NCBI RefSeq assembly: GCF_004101245.1
Contig: NZ_SCIN01000002.1
Coordinates: 124,001-188,000, forward strand
Direction: 5' to 3'
DNA: 64,000 bases
Origin: Sphingomonas sp. UV9
GTDB lineage: Bacteria; Pseudomonadota; Alphaproteobacteria; Sphingomonadales; Sphingomonadaceae
Under the pieces are notes generated by a model. It saw only the letters and a program-made list of their open reading frames with translations, ran no database searches and was not told the origin of the DNA. This document shows positions 44,286 through 53,159 of this stretch, piece by piece (the first letter of the stretch is position 1; each line of letters starts with the position of its first letter). The translations under genes and the position numbers were made by a program.

Positions 44286-46669
44286 ATCTCGATCTCGGCC
44301 GCGATCTCAGTCGCGATCTCCGTGTAGATGTCCGCTTCGGGCGTTCGAATCCCCACCGTCAGAGAATAGCGTGCCTGCTGCTCGGCGCGTTCGACATCCC
44401 CGCCCCACCATCCCTTTCGAGGGAAGACCATGATCGAACTCACACGAGCCAGATCACCTGCAGGCATGGTCAGTCGGTCATGCTTCAGGCATCCCTTCCT
44501 TCCGTCACGAAGGGGGCCGCCACGCTCCATCGAACCAAAAGTCCAGCGCAGGGTCGGCGCGCTCGAGCGCGTAGCGCTCGCGTGCGAGCCGTTGATTCGC
44601 GCAACCGCCTCGTCGTCGCTTTCGTCCGGACGTTTTACGTCGAAGTCGAACCCGTGCGACGCATACAGGTCGTAATCGCCACGCAACGCAGCGCCTGGAT
44701 TCGGCTCTACGAAGTAGGACAGCGTGATGCGCAGTTCCGCTTCGACGTCGTCCAACTCCTCAAGGACGGCCTGATGCCATGGAAGCTCGTGGCGACGCAT
44801 GTACCCGAGTATCGTCCCTGTGCCGGCCACGTTGGATCGAAGCGGAAGTAGCGAACCCTGCGTGATGAAGGTGAGCGAGTCCTCGGCGTTCTGCATCGCC
44901 CGCGCGAGATTGGGGCGCCCGTAGCCGTAGCGTTCCAAAAGTGCGGCTTCGAAACTCTTCGTCGGGGTCACCGCGGCGCGCGCGCGCGCCAACATCGCGG
45001 GCGTATGCTCGCTGGAGTGAGCGATGAGGCCCCTGATCGTCTCCGGCCAGAGTGACGGGTATTCGCCCTGCAGCCGCGCGCACATGCCCGCGACGGAGGC
45101 GGTGGCTGCACTGGTCATGCCCGTCAGCGAAAGAGGCGCGGTGAGTTCGGAATTTGTCGTCAGCAGGCAAAGGTCGGCATAGTTCGACAGATCGTTGCTG
45201 ACGATGTCGTACATCTGGTTGCCGCCCTCGAACACGACGTCGGGCTTCATCGGAGGTTTATGGCTTCTCTCCCAAGCGCAAGAGGTGCGAGACCACGGTG
45301 ATAAGTCTCCAGACGGTGCCAGGGGAGCGTGCGTTCCAGGTACGGTCGCAAGATCGGTGCAAGCTGCAACGGTCAGCGAGTTCCACGACTGCGCTGGCGT
45401 CAGTAAACCTGTTGTCTCGTTCAGCGCTAGATAGTCGTCGAAAAGGAAGGGTGGTTCGACGTTGCCCGCAGCTACGCAGAAAAGCCTTTCCCAACCGACC
45501 TCGGCTGCGAGCTTATCCAATTCGCTCGACAACGCAGCGACCCCACCGTCCGCGCCTTCTCCCGGTGCGCTCATCGCCAAGCAGAACGTACGAACCCTCT
45601 CATCCTCGTCCTCAACGAGATTTACTGCAACCTTCAGGCGCTCGGCCGGTAGTCGTTCGTCGTCAATTCCGGCGGGCAGCTGCACCTTCACGGATTCGAG
45701 GCGTATCGTAAGGTTGGCGGTGCCGCCGGTTACAAGTCCGGGAAGGTCATCGAACAGTGCGAGACCGGCCATTTTCGTTCCGTGGCCGTGCCAATCCTCG
45801 CCATTTCCGTCGTTGACGCTCGCGACCGTGTCGAATGAGCCTGCGAGCAGTGGATGCGCCGACCGAACGCCGGTATCGAGCAGGCACACCGCCGGTGCGT
45901 CCTCTCCCGCCACCGTGATGCGACCCGCTGCCGCCTGGACGGCCGCAGCTTGGACTCCTTGCGGGATGTGGATCAGTTCGCTGACGAGGGAAGAGGCAGG
46001 CCTCAGTTGCGAAATGGCGCCGCTTCTCGCGAGCAACTCCAGCTCTTCGAGGGTCGCCTCTACGGACAGGACGCGCACCTGACCGAACCGTATCGATCGC
46101 CCTGAGCGCAAATCAAGATTAACAAGAACCTCGCGAAATCTTGCCTCGGCTGCACGCGGCACCCAAATTTCCCATCGGATCGGATCGCCGTCTTCCGGAA
46201 GAGGCTGGTCGGATGCCCAGAGATCGGCAACACCCGTGATCGCCAATTTAGAACGCGCCTCGAAAAAGTCGAAGTTTACAGGGCGGCGGGCACCGTCGTC
46301 GTAGCTGATGTACCGCTCCGCAGCGGCTTCGAAGCTTGCAAGAGTGTCAGAGTGAAGGGCAACGTTCAGACGGGCGCCCCGGCCGAACCCGACCGACGAA
46401 AGCACGTCGTTGCGCCGACCCGGTACCGAGCGGGCCACCCCCCACGCCGTACCCGCCTTTACCGTCATTGGTATGCGCGTCTGATCGACATCATCGAGAC
46501 GTTGGGCCTGCGCGATGACCCCCCGCAACTCCTTCAATATCCGCTGCCTGTTTGCTTCCCGGTTTGGCACGTCCTGAGGATGGTTTGGCTTGCCGCCCTG
46601 CGATTTGACGGAAAACGCGTAGCGAACGCCGTTTGGCGGAATCACGATATGAGGACGTTCGACTGACAT
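44282..46669 (-). CDS. IetS-like subtilase of an ATPase-protease pair, 795 aa
   Basis: Triad: D265 in VCLLDTGVRSAHP, H296 in HGHGTKMAGLA and S520 in GMTSAATASVAGM. The oxyanion Asn lies in AAGNVEPP. A 230-residue N-terminal region and a 200-residue C-terminal region flank the S8 domain. No signal peptide. It follows an AAA+ ATPase gene by 56 bp, the arrangement of the IetAS anti-phage and plasmid-stability system. ATP-driven control of the protease is the family's presumed mechanism. Its stop overlaps that of the chagasin-like gene. Confidence 0.85.
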   Translation of the reverse strand: MSVERPHIVIPPNGVRYAFSVKSQGGKPNHPQDVPNREANRQRILKELRGVIAQAQRLDDVDQTRIPMTVKAGTAWGVARSVPGRRNDVLSSVGFGRGARLNVALHSDTLASFEAAAERYISYDDGARRPVNFDFFEARSKLAITGVADLWASDQPLPEDGDPIRWEIWVPRAAEARFREVLVNLDLRSGRSIRFGQVRVLSVEATLEELELLARSGAISQLRPASSLVSELIHIPQGVQAAAVQAAAGRITVAGEDAPAVCLLDTGVRSAHPLLAGSFDTVASVNDGNGEDWHGHGTKMAGLALFDDLPGLVTGGTANLTIRLESVKVQLPAGIDDERLPAERLKVAVNLVEDEDERVRTFCLAMSAPGEGADGGVAALSSELDKLAAEVGWERLFCVAAGNVEPPFLFDDYLALNETTGLLTPAQSWNSLTVAACTDLATVPGTHAPLAPSGDLSPWSRTSCAWERSHKPPMKPDVVFEGGNQMYDIVSNDLSNYADLCLLTTNSELTAPLSLTGMTSAATASVAGMCARLQGEYPSLWPETIRGLIAHSSEHTPAMLARARAAVTPTKSFEAALLERYGYGRPNLARAMQNAEDSLTFITQGSLLPLRSNVAGTGTILGYMRRHELPWHQAVLEELDDVEAELRITLSYFVEPNPGAALRGDYDLYASHGFDFDVKRPDESDDEAVARINGSHASATRSSAPTLRWTFGSMERGGPLRDGRKGCLKHDRLTMPAGDLARVSSIMVFPRKGWWGGDVERAEQQARYSLTVGIRTPEADIYTEIATEIAAEIEI

Positions 46670-46725
46670 CGTCGAGGTCTAGGCCAACGCAGACTTCGCG
46701 CAAAGACGATACGTTTCCGTTTTGA

Positions 46726-47715
46726 CTATTTCGCTCGGGTCGCGCCGCGGCGATCCTTGATCGCGTGGACGAGGATCGACGTGGTGAGCACTGCGTCGTT
46801 GTTCAGGACCGCGGCGCGTGCGGCATCCTCGGCCGACCTGATCATCTCGGCCTGACTCATGCCATTTGCGGCCTGCTCGACGGGTAGCCAGTCGATGCTT
46901 CTTAAGTCGAACGGCATCAACGCCTTCAGAAACACCTCGTGAATCCGTTCGATGGGAAGCAGTCCATACTCGATTGCGCCATCGAAGCGGCGGAACATCG
47001 CCGGGTCCAGCAGTTCCGGATGATTGGTCGCGGCGATGATGAGCGCGTCGCCATCATCCTCGTCGAGCATCTGCAGGATCGAGTTCAACGTCCGGCGAGC
47101 CTCACCGACGTCGTTCCCCATAAGTCGCTTGGTCGCAAGCGCATCCACTTCGTCAAAGAAGTAGACGCCACGCGTCGTCCGCATTGCCTCAAAGACCAAC
47201 CTGATCTTGGACGATGTCTCGCCCATGTATTTCGTTATCACCCCGTCCAGCAGGATCGTGAACAACGGCAGTCCGAGTTCACCGGCTATCGCCGAAGCGG
47301 TCAGTGTCTTTCCGGTTCCCGGAGGACCCGTCAGCAGGAACTTTCTGCGCGGCTTGAGACCGTGTTGCGCAAGCTTGGCACGATGACGCTGCTCCTCAAC
47401 GATCCGCAGAAGACGTTGCAGAACATCGTCTTCCAAGACCATGTTCTCAAGCCGGGTGAGCGGATAATGCGCGGACACCAGGCCCGCTAGTTCGCCTTTC
47501 GGCCGGACAACCGGTATTGGCCCGCCACGAAGCTCGACAACCTTTTCGGACCGTTCTCGCGCGTCGTGGATCATTAAACGGATCTGATCCGCTAGCGTAC
47601 GATGCCCTCGCTGCGCGGCATCCGCAGCCAGCTGAAGCGCGACCGTCTGGAAGCGTGAGTCGTCACGCTCCGAAAAGGACCGCACCAGTGCCAACAACTG
47701 TGCCTGTGTAGCCAA
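46726..47715 (-). CDS. IetA-like AAA+ ATPase, 329 aa
   Basis: Walker A GPPGTGKT at 130-137, Walker B YFFDEVDA at 185-192, sensor 1 in LIIAATNHPE, and the arginine finger region near FRRFDG. This is the FtsH/ClpX-like classic AAA fold with a 125-residue N-terminal part. TTG start at 47715, supported by AAGGAAGG. It is directly upstream of the subtilase; the two form the IetAS type. The promoter region holds a perfect palindrome shared with the divergent DUF6471 gene. Confidence 0.85.
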   Translation of the reverse strand: MATQAQLLALVRSFSERDDSRFQTVALQLAADAAQRGHRTLADQIRLMIHDARERSEKVVELRGGPIPVVRPKGELAGLVSAHYPLTRLENMVLEDDVLQRLLRIVEEQRHRAKLAQHGLKPRRKFLLTGPPGTGKTLTASAIAGELGLPLFTILLDGVITKYMGETSSKIRLVFEAMRTTRGVYFFDEVDALATKRLMGNDVGEARRTLNSILQMLDEDDGDALIIAATNHPELLDPAMFRRFDGAIEYGLLPIERIHEVFLKALMPFDLRSIDWLPVEQAANGMSQAEMIRSAEDAARAAVLNNDAVLTTSILVHAIKDRRGATRAK

Positions 47716-47814
47716 TAGCCTTCCTTCAATTGTCGCGCCTTAGAACCCTCATCGAGAGTGTCAAAGACTCCTTGCTTTGTAAGGTCGTGATAGCATACCA
47801 GTGACGACATATCC

Positions 47815-47830
47815 ATGTCATATATGACAT
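47815..47830. promoter_or_regulatory. Perfect 16-bp palindrome between IetA-like and DUF6471 genes
   Basis: ATGTCATATATGACAT reads the same on both strands. It lies 100 bp upstream of the IetA-like start and only a few bases before the earliest DUF6471 start. A further TGAC/TGTCA pair lies nearby at about 47802-47806. Probably an operator bound by a dimeric HTH protein; the DUF6471 product is the nearest candidate. Confidence 0.65.
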
Positions 47831-47834
47831 AATA

Positions 47835-48092
47835 GTGTTTGTTTCGATCTTGAGTGATATATTGAGAGAACATGGTTCGGACTGGGAGAAGCGGGCTTCG
47901 CGGCTTGTCCGTGCGCGTCTTGCTCTAGCCGGCGTAAATCAGCAGCAGCTTGCCGAGCGTTTGTCGAAGGGGGGGCAGCCGGTGACCGCCCAGAGCATCA
48001 GAAGCAAGATTGCGCGGGGTACGTTCAGCGCAGCCTTTCTGCTCGAGGTGCTCGCTGCACTGGGCTCAAAAAGCATCGATGTCCCAGACTGA
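47835..48092 (+). CDS. DUF6471 HTH-like protein, 85 aa
   Basis: The pattern WEKRASRLVRARLALAGV, QQQLAERLS, TAQSIRSKIARGTFSAAFLLEVLAALG fits DUF6471, a compact helix-turn-helix family often found beside toxin-antitoxin and conflict genes. The earliest start is GTG at 47835; downstream TTG codons are alternatives, and the palindrome almost touching the start favours one of them. It is divergent from the IetA-like gene and could repress both. Confidence 0.75.
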   Translation: MFVSILSDILREHGSDWEKRASRLVRARLALAGVNQQQLAERLSKGGQPVTAQSIRSKIARGTFSAAFLLEVLAALGSKSIDVPD

Positions 48093-48328
48093 ACTCGCAA
48101 AGTTAGTCACGCGACGTCGGCGCCCGAATGCCGTCCAACGGCGGACGATCATCAACCGCCCCCGCGTATTGGCCGAACAATCGCAACTGCCGGACGATGC
48201 CATCGAACCCTGCGGTGCTGTCTTGAACGCGCCCTAATTCGCGATGCGTGCCGTCCGCGCTCCAGAACATGCCCCGCGGCCATCGTCGCGGACAGCCCGC
48301 CATCAGACCTGCCCGGCGCGGACGGCCG

Positions 48329-48655
48329 TCAGTGGTCGGTATCGTCCGACGCTACCGCGCCCATGGTCATCGCCAAGAGCGATGCACCGCGCTGTTCGTG
48401 ATCGAGCTTCAGAAGTCGAACCCAGTGGGCAATGTGCTTGCCGGCTGCCTCAACGCCTTTGCGCTGCAACTGCGGGGTCGTCAGGTTCGTGTCGTTCTGG
48501 ATGACGGAGGCTATCGACAACGCGAAGAAGTCGATGATGTCGTCGGCGATCAGCGCTCCGTCCGCTGAGTTCGCCGCCAGGTACTGCATGACGATCGGCA
48601 TGATCTCCTGAAACAGGTCGATCTTGGCCTGGTCGTCCACCTTCATGATGTTCAT
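48329..48655 (-). CDS. Hypothetical protein, 108 aa
   Basis: Not recognised. It starts MNIMKVDDQAKIDLFQEIMPIVMQYL and is helical throughout, acidic at the N-terminus. The start may instead be the ATG at 48646. It is divergent from the 110-aa gene at 48701, with 45 bp between. Confidence 0.6.
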   Translation of the reverse strand: MNIMKVDDQAKIDLFQEIMPIVMQYLAANSADGALIADDIIDFFALSIASVIQNDTNLTTPQLQRKGVEAAGKHIAHWVRLLKLDHEQRGASLLAMTMGAVASDDTDH

Positions 48656-48700
48656 CCGTACGGTTTGCCCGAATCACTCGAGCTCGCATAGGCTGCCGTC

Positions 48701-49033
48701 ATGGAAAATGACGCATCTGAGTTCGATCTTCTCGGCCAGCTCCGGGCCCTGATTGAGCAACGTAACGAAGCGGCGGAGGCGTTCGACGTCTTCAAACAAG
48801 ACGCCGTCATGGCGCCGGCGGCTGGTTCGGACATCGGCGAAGCGTCGTCCGACGAAGCGGCGAGCATGGCCGCCGAGGAAGTGGATACGTTCACGTCGCA
48901 GACCGAAGGCCTGATGGAGAGCGCGACCGACGACGAGCTTGTCGCCGCGTATCGGCAGACCGAGGGTGAGGTAGGAGACCTTGCTGCCGAGACGCTCCTC
49001 GACGAGATGCGACGTCGGAACCTCGATGAGTGA
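48701..49033 (+). CDS. Acidic hypothetical protein, 110 aa
   Basis: Acidic and helical, with many Ala, Glu and Asp. The C-terminus (SATDDELVAAYRQ, then LLDEMRRRNLDE) resembles the end of the 65-aa protein at 25400-25597. No signal peptide or known domain. The gene is about 110 bp before the SRAP gene on the same strand. Confidence 0.6.
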   Translation: MENDASEFDLLGQLRALIEQRNEAAEAFDVFKQDAVMAPAAGSDIGEASSDEAASMAAEEVDTFTSQTEGLMESATDDELVAAYRQTEGEVGDLAAETLLDEMRRRNLDE

Positions 49034-49143
49034 GGCGAGGGCGCGACAAGCCCGTGCCCGGAAGGGGATCGAGGTTGCGTTCGCCTGCTTGCTCTTCGTC
49101 GCCGGTGCCGTATCGACGGTAGCGACGAAGTAGGAATGTTCTG

Positions 49144-49800
49144 ATGTGTAACCGCGCAAGGTTCGACGGCGAACCCGAAACCATCACCGAGCGCTTCGGT
49201 GCGAAGTGGCTGACCGACAAGCCGATGGACAACCGTTTCGATCCGAAGGAGTTGCGACCCTTCGGCCGGGCATATGTCGTGCGGAACGAAGGCGATCGGC
49301 CCGGTCTCGACGTGATGGAATGGGACGTCCTGGCGGGGCAGGCCAAGCAGGCTGGCCGCAAGGTCGCACAGACCAACGTACGCACCCTTCACCTACCCCA
49401 ATGGCGTTCGCTCGTGAGCGATCCTGCCAACCGGTGCCTGATCCCGCTGACGGAATTCTGCGAGTGGGCGCGAGAGCCCACCGACCTCGGCGACGGCAAG
49501 AAGCCGATCAAAGGCGAGATGTGGTTCGCGGTTTCCGATCAGCCCGTATTCGCCATCGCGGGGTTCTGGCGACAGGTCGGCGACCAGCGCTATTTCGCGA
49601 TGGTCACGTGCGATGCGAACGAACTGGTGGCGCCGATACATCCGAAGGCGATGATAACAATTCTGCGGCCGACCGATCACGAACGCTGGCTCACCGGCGG
49701 CTATGACGACGTGCTGGCCTTGCAGCGGCCATATCCGGCCGATCAGATGACTGTGCGTGGCCCGGTGTTCCCGACGCGTGGAGGATCAACCGTTGTCTGA
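49144..49800 (+). CDS. SRAP-domain protein (YedK/HMCES family), 218 aa
   Basis: SRAP proteins form a covalent link with abasic sites in single-stranded DNA through Cys2. Here MCNRARF gives Cys2, NVR at 78-80 the conserved Asn, PLTEFCEW the Glu (about 104), and HPKAM the His (about 166). The usual roughly 220 aa matches. It neighbours umuDC, so a role in DNA damage tolerance fits. Its 3' end overlaps the next gene. Confidence 0.92.
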   Translation: MCNRARFDGEPETITERFGAKWLTDKPMDNRFDPKELRPFGRAYVVRNEGDRPGLDVMEWDVLAGQAKQAGRKVAQTNVRTLHLPQWRSLVSDPANRCLIPLTEFCEWAREPTDLGDGKKPIKGEMWFAVSDQPVFAIAGFWRQVGDQRYFAMVTCDANELVAPIHPKAMITILRPTDHERWLTGGYDDVLALQRPYPADQMTVRGPVFPTRGGSTVV

Positions 49801-49987
49801 ACAGACGGTCATGTCCGATCGGGAGGTCTGGGAAAAAGCGTCGACGATCGCGGCGGAGTTCGGAGACGATGATCCCGAGCATTTCGCGGCCAGGCTCTTC
49901 GACATCCTTCGAGACACCGCCAACCCGCAGGACTGGCGCCGGGTCGCCGCTGCGGTGGACCTCATCGCCGCCGCGTCCAAACAGTAG
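49793..49987 (+). CDS. Small hypothetical protein (DUF6961-like), 64 aa
   Basis: The core SDREVWEKASTIAAEFGDDD, DILRDTANPQDWRRVAAAVDLI is a pattern I know from small sphingomonad proteins, possibly DUF6961. The TTG start at 49793 overlaps the SRAP stop and follows GGAGG; an ATG at 49811 is also possible. No function is known. Confidence 0.6.
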   Translation: MSEQTVMSDREVWEKASTIAAEFGDDDPEHFAARLFDILRDTANPQDWRRVAAAVDLIAAASKQ

Positions 49988-50055
49988 CGCGGTCCCTGAC
50001 CAATGGTCTGGCTCCGTACCGTCGTCCGTGCGTTTGAACGGCGAAGGAGTCTGTC

Positions 50056-50241
50056 ATGGCGAACAGAGAGAAGATCACGGACGGCGCGAATGAACGGGCT
50101 ATCGACGAGCCGATAGCGGGCACGGCGCCGGGCATTCCTGATGAAGCGTTGCTGCCCGGCGAGGAGTTGGCGGAAGAGCCGAGTGACGAGGAGGTCGCGC
50201 GCATCGCGGCGAAGCTCGGCGCGCCAGTGCCCGACCAGTGA
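50056..50241 (+). CDS. Small acidic hypothetical protein, 61 aa
   Basis: Acidic, Pro/Glu/Ala-rich, ending EEVARIAAKLGAPVPDQ. GAAGGAG precedes the ATG at the normal distance. Not recognised. It converges on the zinc-finger gene at 50246, with a 4-bp gap. Confidence 0.55.
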   Translation: MANREKITDGANERAIDEPIAGTAPGIPDEALLPGEELAEEPSDEEVARIAAKLGAPVPDQ

Positions 50242-50245
50242 CAGG

Positions 50246-50590
50246 TCAGGTCTGCGACAGTCCAGGCTTCTCCGGATCGATCCGCGGGGCTTCGTCGGCG
50301 GATTCGTAGCGCAGGGTCCACCGCGGATATCCACCCGGTGCGATCTCCGTATCCGGCAGCCCGACCGGATCATCACCGGTCTCCACCCAGCCCGCACCGT
50401 GGCACCGATCGCAAGCGGTGCGCTTGCAACGGAAGCTGACGAGATCGATCTCGGTGTTCCACTGACCTCTGCCCTGACAGACCGGGCACATGGCATCCAG
50501 ACTACCCTTGCGAGGCTGGAGAGGAACGATGTCGAACGCATGCGGACTGTCGGGGCCGTCGCAATAGACGATGTTGCTGGCGTGGGGCAT
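50246..50590 (-). CDS. Small zinc-finger protein downstream of umuC, 114 aa
   Basis: CPVCQGRGQW and CDRCHGAGW are two CxxCxGxG units like those of the DnaJ zinc finger; another Cys pair lies between them. An N-terminal segment (HASNIVYCDGPDSPHAFDIVPL) and a Pro-rich tail flank it. The start at 50590 follows GTAGGA. It lies 50 bp after umuC on the same strand, so it may be SOS-induced with umuDC. Confidence 0.65.
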   Translation of the reverse strand: MPHASNIVYCDGPDSPHAFDIVPLQPRKGSLDAMCPVCQGRGQWNTEIDLVSFRCKRTACDRCHGAGWVETGDDPVGLPDTEIAPGGYPRWTLRYESADEAPRIDPEKPGLSQT

Positions 50591-50640
50591 GCGTCCTACT
50601 CGCGGCGCTGCGGGCCAAATGCAATACGGTCTCACCGCCT

Positions 50641-51909
50641 TCAGGCTCGGACCGTTGGCACCTGCGCTATGTCGGTCGTCCACGCCGGCGACCGCATCTC
50701 GGACCGCATCTTCCACTCGCGCCTGAACCCCTGCGATGCCGTCACCGCCGTCCACGTACCGAACCTTGCGTTGATCGCGTCGAGTGCGCCCATCAGTCGG
50801 TCCCGCTTGGCCGTATCCTCCTCGAACAGGGTGCGCGGCCGTTCGTCCTCGGGCAACAGATCGTCGAGCATGATACCGGCCTTCGTATAGGCGTAGCCAT
50901 CGCGCCACGCCTTCTCCGCACCGCGCCTGGCCGCTGCGATCAGTTCGAGGCTGTCGTTCGTCATCGGATGAAGGGTCACCATCCTCGATGCGCCGTACTG
51001 CGGACGATCTGGCTTGTGCTTGTTGGTGTGGAAGAACGCGGTCAGCCGGGCAGCAACCAACCCGTGCGATCGCAGCTTCTCTCCTGCCCGCAGCGCATAC
51101 TGCGACAACGCGCCCATCATCCTCTCGAAGTCGCAGATCGGCGTGCCGAACGACCGGGTGACGGCCATGCCCTTGCGGCGCGGCTCGACAGACTCGACCG
51201 CGTTTGACGGGACGCCGCGTAACTCCGCGACCAGCCGTTCGAGCACGACAGTGCCGACGGCGCGAGCCTGCTTCATCGGCATGTCCCGCAGCGCACCCGC
51301 GGTGTGGATCCCCAGGTCGGTCAGCTTGCGTGCGGTCGCACCGCCTACGCCCCAAACGTCGCCAACCGCGAACCCATGCATCACTTCACGACGCACGTCG
51401 TCGTCACGCAGATCGGCCACGCCGTCGAACCGCTGGTCCTTCTTTGCCGCGGCGTTTGCCAGCTTCGCCAGCGTCTTCGTCTCCGCGATGCCGACGCACG
51501 TGGGTATCGTCGTCCATAGTTGGACCTGGGCACGCATCGCGTTCGCATGCGCCACAAGATCGCGTCCTTCGAAGCCGGCGAGATCGAGGAATGTCTCGTC
51601 GATCGAGTATATCTCTAAGTCGCGGGCGAAGGACTCGCATGCGGCGATCACCCGGCGCTGCATGTCACCGTAGAGCGCATAGTTTGACGACCGGACCTGG
51701 ATCCCGTGTTGCCGAACCTTGTCGCGCAAGTGGTGGATCGGATCGCCCATCTTGATGCCGAGCGCCTTCGCCTCTGCCGATCGGGCGATCGCGCACCCGT
51801 CGTTGTTCGACAGCACGATGACCGGCACGCCGACCAGGCTGGCGTCGAAGGCGCGCTCGCACGAGACGTAGTAGTTGTTGCAGTCGATCAGAGCGATCGG
51901 CGTGCTCAT
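50641..51909 (-). CDS. umuC: Y-family DNA polymerase, UmuC-like, 422 aa
   Basis: Error-prone lesion-bypass polymerase, catalytic subunit of polymerase V type. [17 protein letters not shown] holds the metal-binding D9. [10 protein letters not shown] holds D104 and E105, and [10 protein letters not shown] the conserved Tyr/Arg fingers. The C-terminal little-finger domain is present; length is normal. Its ATG overlaps the UmuD stop as ATGA, so the two subunits are coupled. The LexA box at 52664 should control it. Confidence 0.95.
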   Translation of the reverse strand: MSTPIALIDCNNYYVSCERAFDASLVGVPVIVLSNNDGCAIARSAEAKALGIKMGDPIHHLRDKVRQHGIQVRSSNYALYGDMQRRVIAACESFARDLEIYSIDETFLDLAGFEGRDLVAHANAMRAQVQLWTTIPTCVGIAETKTLAKLANAAAKKDQRFDGVADLRDDDVRREVMHGFAVGDVWGVGGATARKLTDLGIHTAGALRDMPMKQARAVGTVVLERLVAELRGVPSNAVESVEPRRKGMAVTRSFGTPICDFERMMGALSQYALRAGEKLRSHGLVAARLTAFFHTNKHKPDRPQYGASRMVTLHPMTNDSLELIAAARRGAEKAWRDGYAYTKAGIMLDDLLPEDERPRTLFEEDTAKRDRLMGALDAINARFGTWTAVTASQGFRREWKMRSEMRSPAWTTDIAQVPTVRA

Positions 51910-52382
51910 GCAATCTTGCGCGCGACGCCGACGACCGTGCCCCAGATCTCGACATGCTCGTCGACCAGGATGTCCGCGAACCCTTCGGCCTCAGGCACGA
52001 GCCAATGGCGGCCGTCGACATAGCGCAACCGCTTCAGCGTCCGGTCGCCATGCACCAGTGCCACAACGATCGAACCGGCCTTCGGCTTCCTGGCACGGTT
52101 CACGACAATCATATCACCATCGTTGATCCCCGCGCCGGACATGGATCGGCCATCGACGCGCATGATGTAGCTGGCGGCCGGATGCTCGACGAGCCACGCG
52201 CCCAAGTCGATCGGTTCCTGCATGTCGTCTTGGGCCGGCGACGGAAACCCGGCCTGCGTATGGACGAGGAAGAACGGCACCTCGCAGGGCACCAGTTCGA
52301 ACGGGACGTCGTGAAGCCGCAGGAATTCTTCGAAACGGTTCAGCGCGATAACGACCGGGCGGTCTCGGTTTGTCGAGGACAC
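51906..52382 (-). CDS. umuD: UmuD-like S24 protease, 158 aa
   Basis: LexA/UmuD-type self-cleaving protein. The cleavage site is A44-G45 in TQAGFPSP; catalytic Ser80 lies in [10 protein letters not shown] and Lys117 in DRTLKRL. The N-terminal arm is about 44 residues, as in UmuD and not LexA (no HTH). Start is GTG at 52382. It lies 3 bp after the small gene at 52386 and overlaps umuC. Confidence 0.93.
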   Translation of the reverse strand: MSSTNRDRPVVIALNRFEEFLRLHDVPFELVPCEVPFFLVHTQAGFPSPAQDDMQEPIDLGAWLVEHPAASYIMRVDGRSMSGAGINDGDMIVVNRARKPKAGSIVVALVHGDRTLKRLRYVDGRHWLVPEAEGFADILVDEHVEIWGTVVGVARKIA

Positions 52383-52385
52383 GAC

Positions 52386-52589
52386 CTAGAGGATCGCGGC
52401 GAAGAGAAGCTGCTCGTGCCGAGCGGCAAGGACCGATCGGGCATCCTGGGCCGCACCGACGGCCTGCCGGTATTCCACCGTGCCAAACCGCTCGGCCTCG
52501 TCGAAGCTGAATGGAACAGGATCCGCCGACGCATAGACGTTGTCGTATATGGCGCGGGCAGCCGCACGTAGCCGCAAATCGTGCTGCAT
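52386..52589 (-). CDS. Small hypothetical protein upstream of umuD, 67 aa
   Basis: Helical; starts MQHDLRLRAAARAIYDNVYA and ends AARHEQLLFAAIL. GGAG lies 8 bases before the ATG. It is the first gene after the LexA box and only 3 bp before umuD, so it should be SOS-induced. Family unknown. Confidence 0.6.
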   Translation of the reverse strand: MQHDLRLRAAARAIYDNVYASADPVPFSFDEAERFGTVEYRQAVGAAQDARSVLAARHEQLLFAAIL

Positions 52590-52663
52590 TTCGTTGCTCC
52601 ATCAGTTCCAGGTCGCCGCGAGCGGCATGCCCATAGCTAGGCGTGATGCGACTTGATTCGCAA

Positions 52664-52678
52664 GAACATTGCAAGAAC
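52664..52678. promoter_or_regulatory. Alphaproteobacterial LexA box (SOS operator)
   Basis: GAACATTGCAAGAAC, which is GTTC-N7-GTTC on the minus strand, the alphaproteobacterial LexA site. It is 75 bp from the small gene leading umuDC and 47 bp from the YozE-like gene, so it could control both directions. Confidence 0.85.
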
Positions 52679-52724
52679 ATCAATCTGATGCGATTGACGG
52701 GGCCGACGATTCGAGGGACGCCAG

Positions 52725-52961
52725 ATGACCGAGCACGACGACGACAACCAAGAGCCAAAGCCCGTATTCTGCCAGTGGCTCATGACGCAGAAAGACCGTA
52801 GCGACCTCGTCGGCCAGCTTGCGATTGGAGCGGTGGCGGATCGCCGCTTCCCCCGCAACGGCGATCCGGAAGCCGTGCGCAAGCACCTCAGTGCCATGCA
52901 GGCCGAGGGCGACATGTTCGCGGCAGTGGACGATGCCGAGTCGGACTGGTTGTCCGCGTGA
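52725..52961 (+). CDS. YozE-like SAM-fold small protein, 78 aa
   Basis: FCQWLMTQKDRSDLVGQLAIGAVADRRFPRNGD fits the YozE_SAM_like pattern (YxWL, then G.LA, then D..FP). The N-terminus is acidic. GAGGGACGCCAG precedes the ATG. It is divergent from the umuDC unit across the LexA box, so it may be DNA-damage inducible. Its stop overlaps the next ATG. Confidence 0.7.
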   Translation: MTEHDDDNQEPKPVFCQWLMTQKDRSDLVGQLAIGAVADRRFPRNGDPEAVRKHLSAMQAEGDMFAAVDDAESDWLSA

Positions 52962-53143
52962 TGCAGGACGCATGGGAACAGGCGTTCGCGCTGATGGCGG
53001 ATCATGGCCAGATGGGCGCATGCGAGATCGTTGCGTCGGGCATGCAGAAGTCGCCCCCGGAGAAGCCCGAGCAGTACCGGCAATGGGAGTTGCTAGCCGA
53101 TTGTCTGAACGCCGTGGCGGATGCCAGCCGAACGAAGCACTGA
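52961..53143 (+). CDS. Small hypothetical protein, 60 aa
   Basis: Starts MQDAWEQAFALMADHGQMGACEIV; helical. Its ATG overlaps the YozE-like stop (TGATG), so the two are translated together. Not recognised. The nuclease gene begins 16 bp after its stop. Confidence 0.6.
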   Translation: MQDAWEQAFALMADHGQMGACEIVASGMQKSPPEKPEQYRQWELLADCLNAVADASRTKH

Positions 53144-53159
53144 TGCGGCTGTTGGGGCG

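Noticed and set aside
50591..51355. N-terminal extension of the zinc-finger gene into umuC
   Set aside because: Arg-rich shadow of umuC; ATG at 50590 has a ribosome site.
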